From Lysinibacillus_B sp050613145 (GTDB lineage: Bacteria > Bacillota > Bacilli > Bacillales_A > Planococcaceae), in NCBI RefSeq assembly GCF_050613145.1, contig NZ_CP192507.1, positions 2,046,001 to 2,110,000 on the forward strand: a DNA stretch of 64,000 bases. The letters run 5' to 3'. The notes under the pieces are model-generated. The model made no database searches, was not told the DNA's origin, and worked only from the letters and a program-made list of their open reading frames with translations. Of this stretch, positions 33,780 to 42,283 are shown piece by piece. The translations under genes and the position numbers were made by a program. Numbering within the stretch: the first letter of the stretch is position 1; every line of letters begins with the position of its first letter.

Positions 33780-34047
33780 CCTGCAGAAAATATAGCATAT
33801 AATGGAGATAATGATTATTCGATTGTTGCGACGATTGATTATAACAAGATAAGCATGCTATTTGCAGGAGATGCGGAGCAAGCCCGGTTGAGTGAATTAT
33901 TAAGGAATGCAGACTTAGCTAGACCATTTGATTTCGTGAAGATGCCCGAACAGTAACGTAGAGGAAATCGGGGCAGCAGTTTATGTGGCAAGAGATGGCG
34001 ATATATAAGTGTCAACGGATGGGGAACCACTCGTTATTCAGCGATAG
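33780..34047 (+). pseudogene. Relic of a metallo-beta-lactamase-fold hydrolase (ComEC-C-terminal type)
   Basis: One frame reads NGDNDYSIVATIDYNKISML and then FAGDAEQARLSELL, the pattern of the C-terminal half of MBL-fold/ComEC-like hydrolases (N.YSLV..I.Y....LFTGD.E). A TAA stops it at 33954. The frame one base over then reads EEIGAAVYVARDGDI, a stop, and VSTDGEPLVIQ, the usual last strands of that fold. The His-rich N-terminal part is missing. It is thus a truncated, frameshifted remnant. Confidence 0.7.
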
Positions 34048-34081
34048 TTATTTTACTCCAACGATAAAAGGAACGTATAAT

Positions 34082-35554
34082 ATGAAATCAATCAATCTAT
34101 TATCTTTATTAAGTGCTTACAAAGATTTAAACGATATACCTTTTAGAAAATATATAGGTGAATTTGGTATGGGACCGCTTGTAAGAGCCAATGAGTTGAA
34201 GGATTTGCATACATTAGTTGATGAAATTAGCGCCATAACGGGACTAACGGATCTTTTTAATCACTTTTACATGGGATTTAAAATTCAGCAAATTAGCAAG
34301 GAATTTGATTTATTACGAATAGGCGAGAATAGTGTCATTAATATCGAATTAAAGCGCCAAAGTACAATAGAGAAAATAACAAAGCAGCTGATTCAAAATG
34401 AATATTATTTAAAATTTTTAGATGTACCGATTTACAATTTTACGTTTGTAGCATCCACTAAAAAGCTCTATATGCTAGTAGACTCGAAGACTATCAAAGA
34501 AGTAAAGCTTGATTTTTTAATAAGCAAATTACGTGAGCAACAGGTAAAAGAAATAGACAATCTTCATGATTTGTTCGATCCGATTCATTACCTCATATCG
34601 CTGTATGAGGTGCCAGAAGCTTTTTTAAACGATGAATACTTTTTAACAACACAGCAAAGTACATTTAAGAAGGAAATACTCAGCTATCAGCCTACAGAAC
34701 ATTCCATTTTCATCATGATTGAGGGCGGTGCTGGTACAGGGAAAACTCTTCTAACTTACGATCTAGCCAAAGAGTACAGACGAAACGGGGAAAATGTACT
34801 GATTTTTCATTGTGGCAAATTTAATAAAGGGCATAAGAAACTTAGAGACAAATATAATTGGACAATCAAGCCTATCCGTCACTTTAACGAGAAAACCGAT
34901 GATATAAGTAGCTACGATGTCGTTATTTTTGTTGAAGCCCAGCGCCTTGAAAAGGCCCAACTCTTGAAATTTATAGAACTTACAAAGCGAGTAAAAATCA
35001 AATGTATTTTCTCTTTAAATCGACATCATTGTTTTATGCCATCCCACCACAATATAGCTGAGTTTATAGAAGAGCATTTGAAGCCTAAAAAATATGAGTT
35101 AAAAACAGTTATTAGATATAATAAAGAAATGCATGCGTTTATTAATCATTTATTTGATTTATCAAAACGATCTCCGATGCAGAAATATTCAAATATCTCG
35201 ATTCAATATTTCTCGGCTTATGATGAGGCAAAAAGCTATTTATCGTATTTAGAAGAGAAAGGTTGGAAAGTAGTTGATTATTCATCTCCGAAGCTAGCTG
35301 ATTACCCATGCACTATTTCAGAAGATGTAAGTGATATACTTGGCGAGGAATATGATCATGTAGTTGCTACATTAGATGAGGGTTTCTATTACAAATCCAA
35401 TCAAAAATTAGCAACATCTTACCCCCATTATGATGTAACGAAGCTGCTTTATCAAAACATGATAAGAGTGAGAAAAAAATTGCACCTTGTCGTCATCAAT
35501 AACCCAACTGTGTTGGAAATGATTCTTAGCATATTACACAATGAAGAAAAATAG
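34082..35554 (+). CDS. Putative nuclease-P-loop ATPase (DUF2075-like helicase fold)
   Basis: A 490-residue soluble protein. The N-terminal part (about 55-165) has a pattern compatible with a PD-(D/E)XK nuclease: FDLLRIG followed by a strand ending NIELKR (E-x-K). The P-loop GGAGTGKT (about 219-226) begins a DUF2075/superfamily-1-like ATPase with a Walker-B-like VVIFVEAQRLEK (E-A-Q where DEAQ/DEAH is expected) and a C-terminal QNMIRVRKKLHLVV motif resembling SF1 motif VI. Such fusions are common among phage-defence proteins; that role is inference. ATG 34082 has AAAGGA nine bases upstream. Confidence 0.65.
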   Translation: MKSINLLSLLSAYKDLNDIPFRKYIGEFGMGPLVRANELKDLHTLVDEISAITGLTDLFNHFYMGFKIQQISKEFDLLRIGENSVINIELKRQSTIEKITKQLIQNEYYLKFLDVPIYNFTFVASTKKLYMLVDSKTIKEVKLDFLISKLREQQVKEIDNLHDLFDPIHYLISLYEVPEAFLNDEYFLTTQQSTFKKEILSYQPTEHSIFIMIEGGAGTGKTLLTYDLAKEYRRNGENVLIFHCGKFNKGHKKLRDKYNWTIKPIRHFNEKTDDISSYDVVIFVEAQRLEKAQLLKFIELTKRVKIKCIFSLNRHHCFMPSHHNIAEFIEEHLKPKKYELKTVIRYNKEMHAFINHLFDLSKRSPMQKYSNISIQYFSAYDEAKSYLSYLEEKGWKVVDYSSPKLADYPCTISEDVSDILGEEYDHVVATLDEGFYYKSNQKLATSYPHYDVTKLLYQNMIRVRKKLHLVVINNPTVLEMILSILHNEEK

Positions 35555-35564
35555 GGAGAAAAGA

Positions 35565-35599
35565 GCCCGTTAAAATGATGTTGAATCATTTTAACGGGC
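35565..35599. terminator. Terminator between the nuclease-ATPase and DUF169 genes
   Basis: The perfect 15-base stem GCCCGTTAAAATGAT / ATCATTTTAACGGGC has a five-base loop and lies between convergent genes. T-rich bases follow on the minus strand (CTCTTTTCTC). Confidence 0.8.
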
Positions 35600-35608
35600 A
35601 TTCTATTG

Positions 35609-36403
35609 TTAATTCGGTTGTACCCATTTCGGATAAATCGGCGCTAGTGACTCGGTTGCATCTGCTTGAATGCCAACAGGTGGTATCGGGTAACGAAGAC
35701 CATTGCGAGAAAGCTTTTTCATCCCTTCGATTCCCTTTACTAAATCCGCAGGGGCAATCGCCATCAACATCTCCTCGTCTAACACACCGCCAAAGCGTCG
35801 TTCTGCATAGCAGGGAATAGAAAGACTTGGTTCTCCAGTAGCCAATGCTCGTCCCCAAGAATCAGCACACGAGCTCTCACCCGAAACGCTCCATTCAAAT
35901 TTTTTAAAGCCAACCCACTGTAAACCATTGATTAACAGAATCATTTGCCCCGGTGTGCCATAAATTAAGCAAATATCAGGATTTTGAATCCGTCCAGATG
36001 CTAACGGTGAAATGGCTAACGCCTTATACGTACCATAAGGAATAACATCTAAGCTTTCTTGATGCTTCGCTGAATCCTCCCGTGTACCAAACCAAACACC
36101 GTCCATTGCTTCGCCAGAATAAAAATCTTCGTCCTGTGGCATCAACCCTAAAATGGCACCACATTGCTTCATTGCTAAATCCTCAGCTGTAACCCCCATT
36201 GTAAAGCCGAGTCGAACAGATTGTGCGACAATTTGGTCGAATAAATAGCGTTTATTCGGACGCCTGATTTTTGGAACGGCCTCCATTTCTTCTGTTGATG
36301 CATACTTTTTCATACCAACAGGTGTTGCCTTTAAACGCAGTAAATCTTGTAAATCCGCAGCAATTTCTGTCCAGTTATACTCTGTTTGAGATACTGTCTC
36401 CAT
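35609..36403 (-). CDS. DUF169 family protein
   Basis: A 264-residue protein of the DUF169 family, of unknown function. Family-type features are LRLKATPVGMKKY near the start, MKQCGAILGL, GESSCADSWGRA and IPCYAERRFGGV, giving conserved Cys residues that could bind a metal or cofactor. GGGGGG precedes the ATG closely on the minus strand. It stands alone, convergent with the nuclease-ATPase gene. Confidence 0.85.
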   Translation of the reverse strand: METVSQTEYNWTEIAADLQDLLRLKATPVGMKKYASTEEMEAVPKIRRPNKRYLFDQIVAQSVRLGFTMGVTAEDLAMKQCGAILGLMPQDEDFYSGEAMDGVWFGTREDSAKHQESLDVIPYGTYKALAISPLASGRIQNPDICLIYGTPGQMILLINGLQWVGFKKFEWSVSGESSCADSWGRALATGEPSLSIPCYAERRFGGVLDEEMLMAIAPADLVKGIEGMKKLSRNGLRYPIPPVGIQADATESLAPIYPKWVQPN

Positions 36404-36795
36404 AAAAACCCCCCTTTACCACAATTATCTAATAATTCAGATTAATAATCAAATAGTTTTAGATATAAAATAGTAAATTGAACGGAGAATAACAACATTT
36501 TCAATAGAATAGAATGTAGAAGGGGAAAATTACATTAATAGATTTTCAATTATATAGGAGAAGGAAGTGCATAGAGCTGAAGTAGTCTACACAAGTGAAA
36601 ATAAAAAAAGTGATAAAGCATATGTATGCATAAAAAAATCAGGAAGCTGTGCAAGTTAGTATCTCGATTATACGGAACGCAACTCAAAACTTTGGTCAAG
36701 CTATACATTTAGCTACTGGGGGGACATCAACGACGAAATCACCTTTGTCTCAACCAGCCAAAATACTAAAATGATGTGAAGTGGAGGTTGTCAAA
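36404..36795. other. Intergenic stretch with a short open segment, no clear gene
   Basis: AT-rich promoter-like sequence comes first. From about 36638 to 36775 one frame is open (reading QEAVQVSISIIRNATQNFGQ and on to PAKILK, stop), which may be the end of a decayed gene, but it has no start with a ribosome-binding site and I do not recognise it. Confidence 0.35.
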
Positions 36796-37722
36796 ATGAC
36801 AGCATTACAACCAAAAATGAAGTTTTTCTTAGAAAATTTTTTACCAGTCTATCCAGAAGGCTATCAAATTAGTATAGAGGATATTCGTGCAAGAACAAGC
36901 TTAATGGTAGCTGAAGGAGAGTCCGTTTATAAAGTAGAGGATCGTTCGATTGAAGGACTAGAAAGTACGCTACCGATTCGTATTTATACCCCAGCAGCGG
37001 GCGGTCCATTCCCAATTGTTGTGTACTTCCACGGGGGTGGTTTTGTCTATGGGGATTTAGACACACATGATGCTATTTGCCGCGCCCTTACAAATGCATC
37101 TGATCATATTGTCGTGGCAGTAGATTATCGTTTAGCACCTGAACATCCATTCCCAGCAGCACCGAATGATTGCTATACTGCGGCCAAATGGGTGTATGAA
37201 CATGCGGCAGAGTTAAATGGAGATGCAAACCGCTTATCATTAGTTGGTGACAGTGCGGGCGGTAATTTATCAACAGTCGTCAGTCTGATGGCAAAGGAAA
37301 AAGGTGAACTTGAAATTGCCAAGCAGATTTTAATGTATCCGACAGTAGATCTAGGGGCAACTCATAAGTATCCTTCCTATGAGGAAAACGGCGAAGGTTA
37401 CTTTTTAACAAAAGAAACGATAGATGTATTTAGAGGAGCTTATATACATGATGAGCGCTTGACATATCATCCGTACGTAGCACCGATGAATGTAGCAGAT
37501 CATAGTGGTCTACCGCCAACAATGATTATTACAGCCGGGTTTGACCCTTTACGAGATGAAGGGGAAGTGTATGGTGAAAAGCTCAAACAGGCAGGTGTTG
37601 AAGTAGACATTCGCCATGAAGCAGGATTAATCCACGGCTTCTTTAACCTATTTAGCATTATGAAATCGAATGAAGATATCGATTATATTTACAAGTATAT
37701 GGGGGAGTTTTTAAATAAATAG
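36796..37722 (+). CDS. Alpha/beta hydrolase, hormone-sensitive-lipase-type esterase
   Basis: A 308-residue esterase of the HSL family (carboxylesterase group IV). The oxyanion motif HGGGFVYGD, the nucleophile motif GDSAGG, the acid DPLRDEG and His in LIHGFF complete the Ser-Asp-His triad. VAVDYRLAPEHPFPAA is typical. No signal peptide is present, so it acts in the cytoplasm on short acyl esters. ATG 36796 is preceded by GTGGAGG; an in-frame GTG at 36781 overlaps that site. Monocistronic. Confidence 0.93.
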   Translation: MTALQPKMKFFLENFLPVYPEGYQISIEDIRARTSLMVAEGESVYKVEDRSIEGLESTLPIRIYTPAAGGPFPIVVYFHGGGFVYGDLDTHDAICRALTNASDHIVVAVDYRLAPEHPFPAAPNDCYTAAKWVYEHAAELNGDANRLSLVGDSAGGNLSTVVSLMAKEKGELEIAKQILMYPTVDLGATHKYPSYEENGEGYFLTKETIDVFRGAYIHDERLTYHPYVAPMNVADHSGLPPTMIITAGFDPLRDEGEVYGEKLKQAGVEVDIRHEAGLIHGFFNLFSIMKSNEDIDYIYKYMGEFLNK

Positions 37723-37734
37723 AAGGTTAATGTC

Positions 37735-37885
37735 ACCGTAGGCTGTGCCCTTCGCCACAGCCTACATAGGGGCTGCCTGTTCGACTCTCCTGTGTAGGCT
37801 CCGTGGTTATGGCACTCTACGGTAAAAGCGAATACTTTTTCATGCTTTAAAAAAGCATTTCTCTTTTCTAAAAGAAGTCATTTTT
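37735..37885 (-). repeat. Intergenic repeat, family B copy 3 (inverted)
   Basis: Read on the minus strand it begins GACTTCTTTTAGAAAAGAG, continues AAAAAGTATTCGCTTTTACC and ends in GGAGCCTACACAGGAGAG ... GCCTATGTAGGCTGTGGC-like inverted repeats, matching copy 1 in order and spacing. It lies between the esterase and the anti-sigma gene. Confidence 0.75.
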
Positions 37886-37924
37886 TAAAAATTCCATCTC
37901 TTTAGAAATGCTTATGATGTTTAG

Positions 37925-39301
37925 TTAGTGTATCTCCACATGAATCGCTTCATCAAAATAAACGAATTTTGATTCCGTTTGACCGTAAAGAATAAATGAA
38001 TCTAATGGAATATCCTTTTCGAATGTAATGGTCGTATACTGCTTTTTGCTATCTGTTCGTAATTTAGCTGTGTCCCACGCAGTTTTATGGTCAACTGTAA
38101 CATGCCAGCTACTAATCGTTGTTGTATCAACATCTGAAGAAATCTCGATGCTTTGGTCTGATAATTGGTTTACTTCATATTCTGTATCTTTATACGTGAA
38201 TGTATAGGGTAATTGATCAACTGTTAGTTCATGTCTTACATTAGTAGGTAGCTCAAATTTGGCACCAATAACGGATAAATAGCCCCCGTTTTTAACACTT
38301 GGATATGCGCTAAGTGTCTGGGTATGAGCGTATCGATCATTTTGAATGCTAACTGTATCTTCAGGGATTGAGCGATTTAATGTTTGTCCATCAGCATTAA
38401 TAACATTAAAAAGTATTTGTGCATTATATCCCCATCCATAAGCACCTTTTTCAGCTGAGGGTAAGTCCGCTGTATAGTCCGCTACTTGCTGCTTTACAAA
38501 TGTTGCCATTTCCTCCGAAAATTTTGTTTCAAATTTAATCAAGGTGTTTTCTGGCCCATGCTGTGCCCGTATAAAGTTGACGTCAATTCCGTCTTTTTCA
38601 AAAGAAGTATACAGTGTAACATTCTCTGTTTTGGCTAACAATTCTGTTCGATCAATAGGTACTTCAAGTGACCAATGTCCATCAATGTCATAAATGCGTG
38701 TAAAATCAAAGAGCAGTTTAAACTGCGTATAGGGTACATCAAATAGGGGGAATTCATACGTAATTTCATTAGCTGATTGCTCTGCCCAGGAGCCAATTGA
38801 ATGCCTTTCCCCATTTGGTAGAACGAGGAACTCATCATTTACATTGCCATCCGTCGATTCATTGAAAAAAAATGCATCGCCAGTATAGCCAGATGCAGCT
38901 AATGTCACTTTTATAGCAGCATCTGTTACATTGACGTCTTTTACGCTCAAAGTTACAGAGGATGAACTTATTTCAGATTCCTTTTGCAAGCTTGAAAATA
39001 CTAAAAATAATAATGCGGCAGTAACAAATACTGTTGCGAAAACTACACGCCACTCTCGTTTTTTTGTATGTGTAGCCTTTTCCTTCGGTAATTGGTCGAT
39101 CACTTGATTTGTAAATGTAGCATCAACATGAATTGATGGAAACAAAGTACTCAGTTCATTTTCTGTTTCAAGCAGTTCCGTAAAGAGGGCTGAGCAAGTG
39201 GCACATGATTGGATATGCGTATCTATTTGCGCCATTTTCTCATCTTGTATTCGTCCATCAATAAAGTCATACATTTCTTCAGTCGATAAGCAGTTCTCCA
39301 T
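37925..39301 (-). CDS. Anti-sigma factor with zinc-finger-type N-terminus and DUF4179 domain
   Basis: A membrane anti-sigma protein of 458 residues. The N-terminal anti-sigma domain has the pattern H(I)QSCATC, matching the H-x3-C-x2-C zinc motif. One membrane helix lies at about 86-105. The large external part (about 110-458) matches the build of DUF4179/DUF5643 proteins of Bacillales. Its start overlaps the end of the sigma factor gene by 23 bases, so the two are co-translated. It should hold the sigma factor inactive until an envelope signal arrives. Confidence 0.87.
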   Translation of the reverse strand: MENCLSTEEMYDFIDGRIQDEKMAQIDTHIQSCATCSALFTELLETENELSTLFPSIHVDATFTNQVIDQLPKEKATHTKKREWRVVFATVFVTAALLFLVFSSLQKESEISSSSVTLSVKDVNVTDAAIKVTLAASGYTGDAFFFNESTDGNVNDEFLVLPNGERHSIGSWAEQSANEITYEFPLFDVPYTQFKLLFDFTRIYDIDGHWSLEVPIDRTELLAKTENVTLYTSFEKDGIDVNFIRAQHGPENTLIKFETKFSEEMATFVKQQVADYTADLPSAEKGAYGWGYNAQILFNVINADGQTLNRSIPEDTVSIQNDRYAHTQTLSAYPSVKNGGYLSVIGAKFELPTNVRHELTVDQLPYTFTYKDTEYEVNQLSDQSIEISSDVDTTTISSWHVTVDHKTAWDTAKLRTDSKKQYTTITFEKDIPLDSFILYGQTESKFVYFDEAIHVEIH

Positions 39302-39818
39302 CTATATCTCCCTCCAACCTAGATTTTCTTAGCCGTTTTTTTGTTCTATATAGACGATTTCGTACCTCTATTATTGAAATACTCAGTGTCTCAGCGATTT
39401 CTTCGTACGAGCAGTTACTAGCATACTTTAGGACAAAAATTTGACGTGTTTTTTCCTCTAATGTCTCGAGCCATTGCTGAAGCAACACGGTTTGTTCTTT
39501 CGCAATCATTAATGACTCAGGTGTGTGGAATGAGGGGGTTTCCTCAAGTGGTGTCGCGTCTTCCTTATGCCTTCTTTTAAAATCAATTAGTTGATTAATC
39601 GCAATGCGAAACAGCCATGCCTTAAAAGAGCCTCCCTTAAACTTTAGTAAGCTTTCATAGCATTTTATAAATGATTCTTGCGCAATATCTTTCGCCAATT
39701 CCTCATCTTTCGTTTGATATGCTAAATAGTTAATGAGTGGTTGCTTGTATGTATCAACAATGATGCGAAATGCTTGTTGATCACCTGCAATAATTTTTTG
39801 TATAAGCTGCTCATTCAC
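39279..39818 (-). CDS. ECF-type RNA polymerase sigma factor
   Basis: A 179-residue ECF sigma factor. Region 2 (AFRIIVDTYKQPLINYLAYQT ... DIAQESFIKCYESL, FKAWLFRIAINQLID) and region 4 (EEKTRQIFVLKYASNCSYEEIAETL..S..EVRNRLYR.KKRLR) are present. GTG 39818 is chosen: AGGAGGTGA lies five bases upstream, and the GTG nine bases earlier is part of that site. It is followed by its anti-sigma gene. No clear self-regulated promoter was found upstream. Confidence 0.92.
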   Translation of the reverse strand: MNEQLIQKIIAGDQQAFRIIVDTYKQPLINYLAYQTKDEELAKDIAQESFIKCYESLLKFKGGSFKAWLFRIAINQLIDFKRRHKEDATPLEETPSFHTPESLMIAKEQTVLLQQWLETLEEKTRQIFVLKYASNCSYEEIAETLSISIIEVRNRLYRTKKRLRKSRLEGDIDGELLID

Positions 39819-40145
39819 GAAATTCACCTCCTCATATTAAAAACGTAAAATCTTCAAAAAAATCTCAAGTAAATAGAAAAATATTTGGGAATACAATATA
39901 GATAGTTTTTTAGACTATCCTATCAAAAATCGAAAGCTTATATAGTAAAGTAGTTGAATTGAAAGCAGATGAACATCCTAAAGGAAAGAAAACGCTATCT
40001 AAAAGCATTTGTTATAACAGAATTGAATAATAAAGCTTTCAAAAAACACCCAAAATATTCCGTTTAATGCTAAAATAAATTCAATATACCGAATGGTAAT
40101 ACATAAAGAGTGAATTTAACTGAAAAAACGGAAGGTGGAGTAATA
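39819..40145. other. Divergent intergenic region, no clear gene
   Basis: An AT-rich stretch between the sigma operon and the DUF2252 gene. A 36-codon open piece without a start (about 39923-40030, KIESLYSKVVELKADEHP) may be a decayed gene end. I see no strong hairpin. Confidence 0.4.
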
Positions 40146-41480
40146 ATGGAAGAAGCTTTATTATCACGTGTACGCAATACACGAGTAGCTCTACGAGAAC
40201 AACAAATTGCAACAATTTTTGATGAATTTGATGAGCAATGTATGCAGCTCACGGATGAGCAACGGGTAGAAAAATACAAAAAAATGCTAGAAAGCCCATT
40301 TCGTTTTTATCGAGGATCGGCTTATTTATTTTATTATGATGTGACAAAAACGCCATCTATTTTTCACTCGCTTGAGACAAAGCCGACGTGGATTATGGGC
40401 GATATGCATATGGATAATTTCGGTGCCTTTCAAAATGAGAAAGGAGAAATTGTTTATGACGTCAATGATTTTGACGAAGGTTATGTAGGTTCATATTTAT
40501 ATGATTTAATTCGCATGAGTGTCAGTATCGGCTTATACATGGATGAACAGCAAATGGAAGAAGCCGCACAAGAGCAGGTCATTCAATCCTTTTTAAATAG
40601 TTACATAAATCAACTCAAACGATTTCAGCTAAAAAAAGAGGACGCCTTTACATTAAACTTCACAAAGGCTAATACAAAGGGACCGATTAAGAAACTTTTA
40701 AAGAAGCTTGAAAAACGGAAAAGCACGCATTTACTCGAAGATATAACAGAAGTCAAGGACGGCAAGCGTGTATTTGTTTGGGGTGAAGAAGTACAACCGG
40801 TATCCCCGGAAATGTTTGCAGCTATTAAAGATGTGTTACCTCAATACGAAATTAAAGATATTGCGCTAAAATACGGTTCTGGTACCGCATCGATTGGATT
40901 AAAGCGCTTTTATATTTTAGTGGAAGGGCAAAAAGACGCATCAGGAGAAGAAGATTTAGTACTTGAAATGAAGGAAGTTCGCACAGCTATTCCAGCGTAT
41001 TTCATGCGTTACTCAGAAAGATTTTGGTCTGCTTTTGAACACCAAGGAGCTCGTGTTGTTGGTACACAAAAAGCGATGCACCATTTAGAGGATCCGCACC
41101 TCACATATATTACGATGGATGGGCAGGAATATTATGTGCGCGAACGTTCGCCCTATAAGAAAAAGGTGAAGCCGAGGCATTATAAATCACTAGATGATTA
41201 TATCGTAACAGCAGAAATCATGGGTAAAATTGCAGCGAAAATTCATGCGCGAGCAGATATCGATTATTCAGATGTATTTACCTATCACAGCGAGGACGAA
41301 ATTCTTGAACGTATTAGTCAGCATCACGAACTATTTGTACAAAGTACCGTATTACAAGCAATGCACTATAAGAAAATGGTATATATCGATTATGACCTAT
41401 TCAAGGAATGGGCGGAGCAGAAATATTCAGAACTTCAGTATGACGAATTATCTAAGGAAGTAAAGAACGAGCAAGCATGA
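40146..41480 (+). CDS. DUF2252 family protein (kinase-like fold)
   Basis: A 444-residue cytoplasmic protein of family DUF2252. It begins with the family motif SPFRFYRGSAYLFYYD, then GDMHMDNFGAF and YDVNDFDEGYVGSYLYDLIRM, which resemble the catalytic HxDxxxxN and metal Asp motifs of aminoglycoside-phosphotransferase-like kinases. The biochemical role is not established. ATG 40146 follows GGAAGGTGGAG; an upstream in-frame TTG lacks a site. It ends in a strong terminator. Confidence 0.87.
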   Translation: MEEALLSRVRNTRVALREQQIATIFDEFDEQCMQLTDEQRVEKYKKMLESPFRFYRGSAYLFYYDVTKTPSIFHSLETKPTWIMGDMHMDNFGAFQNEKGEIVYDVNDFDEGYVGSYLYDLIRMSVSIGLYMDEQQMEEAAQEQVIQSFLNSYINQLKRFQLKKEDAFTLNFTKANTKGPIKKLLKKLEKRKSTHLLEDITEVKDGKRVFVWGEEVQPVSPEMFAAIKDVLPQYEIKDIALKYGSGTASIGLKRFYILVEGQKDASGEEDLVLEMKEVRTAIPAYFMRYSERFWSAFEHQGARVVGTQKAMHHLEDPHLTYITMDGQEYYVRERSPYKKKVKPRHYKSLDDYIVTAEIMGKIAAKIHARADIDYSDVFTYHSEDEILERISQHHELFVQSTVLQAMHYKKMVYIDYDLFKEWAEQKYSELQYDELSKEVKNEQA

Positions 41481-41486
41481 CATAAC

Positions 41487-41524
41487 AATAGCCGTATTTC
41501 AGCATTCGTTGAAATACGGCTATT
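41487..41524 (+). terminator. Terminator after the DUF2252 gene
   Basis: The stem AATAGCCGTATTTCA / TGAAATACGGCTATT (perfect, 15 bases) is followed by TCAAAT; the T-run is weak, the stem strong. Confidence 0.75.
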
Positions 41525-41622
41525 TCAAATGCACCACAATGATTTAAATCACTTTCTTAGAAACAAATATAGACGACATAAAGAAATATTTGAATAATTA
41601 GGTTATTTATTGTAAAATCAAA

Positions 41623-41637
41623 TTAACCAGTGGTCAA
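41623..41637. promoter_or_regulatory. TetR operator, site 1
   Basis: The pseudo-palindrome TTAACCAGTGGTCAA lies 14 bases upstream of the TetR-type gene. A matching site lies in front of the next gene (42248-42262). Confidence 0.7.
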
Positions 41638-41651
41638 TAAAAGGAGATAAC

Positions 41652-42227
41652 ATGGTCGCAAGAAAAAAAGCACATGAAGAATTAACAAAAGATATGATTA
41701 TTCAGGAGGCAAATCGCCAGTTTTTATCACATGATTTTCATAAAGTATCCATGAGGGCTATTGCAAAAGAACTTGGGTGTAGCCACGGGGCAATATATTA
41801 TTACTTTGCCAATAAATCAGAATTATTTTATGCGGTAGTAGAGCAGTATTTTGATGAGCTCAATCAGATGATGGAGACGATCTTAACTGAGGAAAATAGC
41901 ACCGAGCAGCAGATAATGAATGTATTTCTAGGCTTTATACAATTTGGTTTAAACTATCAAAGCCAATATGAATTTATGTTTTCGATGCGAGATGAGCATA
42001 CGGATCCATTAGCACAACACGCTTCTAATAACAGCTATACAAAATTTGCGGAAACATTACAAAAGCTTAGTCATCATAAATTAGCCTTAGCAAACATTTA
42101 TTCAACATTTATTGCACTTCACGGATTCGTATCTCATTATCATGGTAGGGTAAAAGGTTATGAAGAAGCACATGAATCTGCTGTTCACTTTTCAACCTTT
42201 TTAATGAAAGCTCTAGAGAAAAGCTAG
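41652..42227 (+). CDS. TetR/AcrR family regulator
   Basis: A 191-residue TetR-type repressor. The helix-turn-helix reads SMRAIAKELGCSHGAIYYYFANKSELFYAVVEQYF. The ligand domain matches TetR_C_13-like types. AAGGAGAT precedes the ATG. The palindrome TTAACCAGTGGTCAA lies before it and TTGACCAGTGGTTAA before the next gene, so it very likely represses itself and the downstream epimerase-type gene. Confidence 0.9.
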   Translation: MVARKKAHEELTKDMIIQEANRQFLSHDFHKVSMRAIAKELGCSHGAIYYYFANKSELFYAVVEQYFDELNQMMETILTEENSTEQQIMNVFLGFIQFGLNYQSQYEFMFSMRDEHTDPLAQHASNNSYTKFAETLQKLSHHKLALANIYSTFIALHGFVSHYHGRVKGYEEAHESAVHFSTFLMKALEKS

Positions 42228-42247
42228 AGTTTTTATTTTAGCATTAA

Positions 42248-42262
42248 TTGACCAGTGGTTAA
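42248..42262. promoter_or_regulatory. TetR operator, site 2
   Basis: TTGACCAGTGGTTAA, matching site 1 (13 of 15 bases), lies 21 bases before the epimerase-type start codon. Confidence 0.7.
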
Positions 42263-42283
42263 AAATAAAGGGGGAGATTTATT

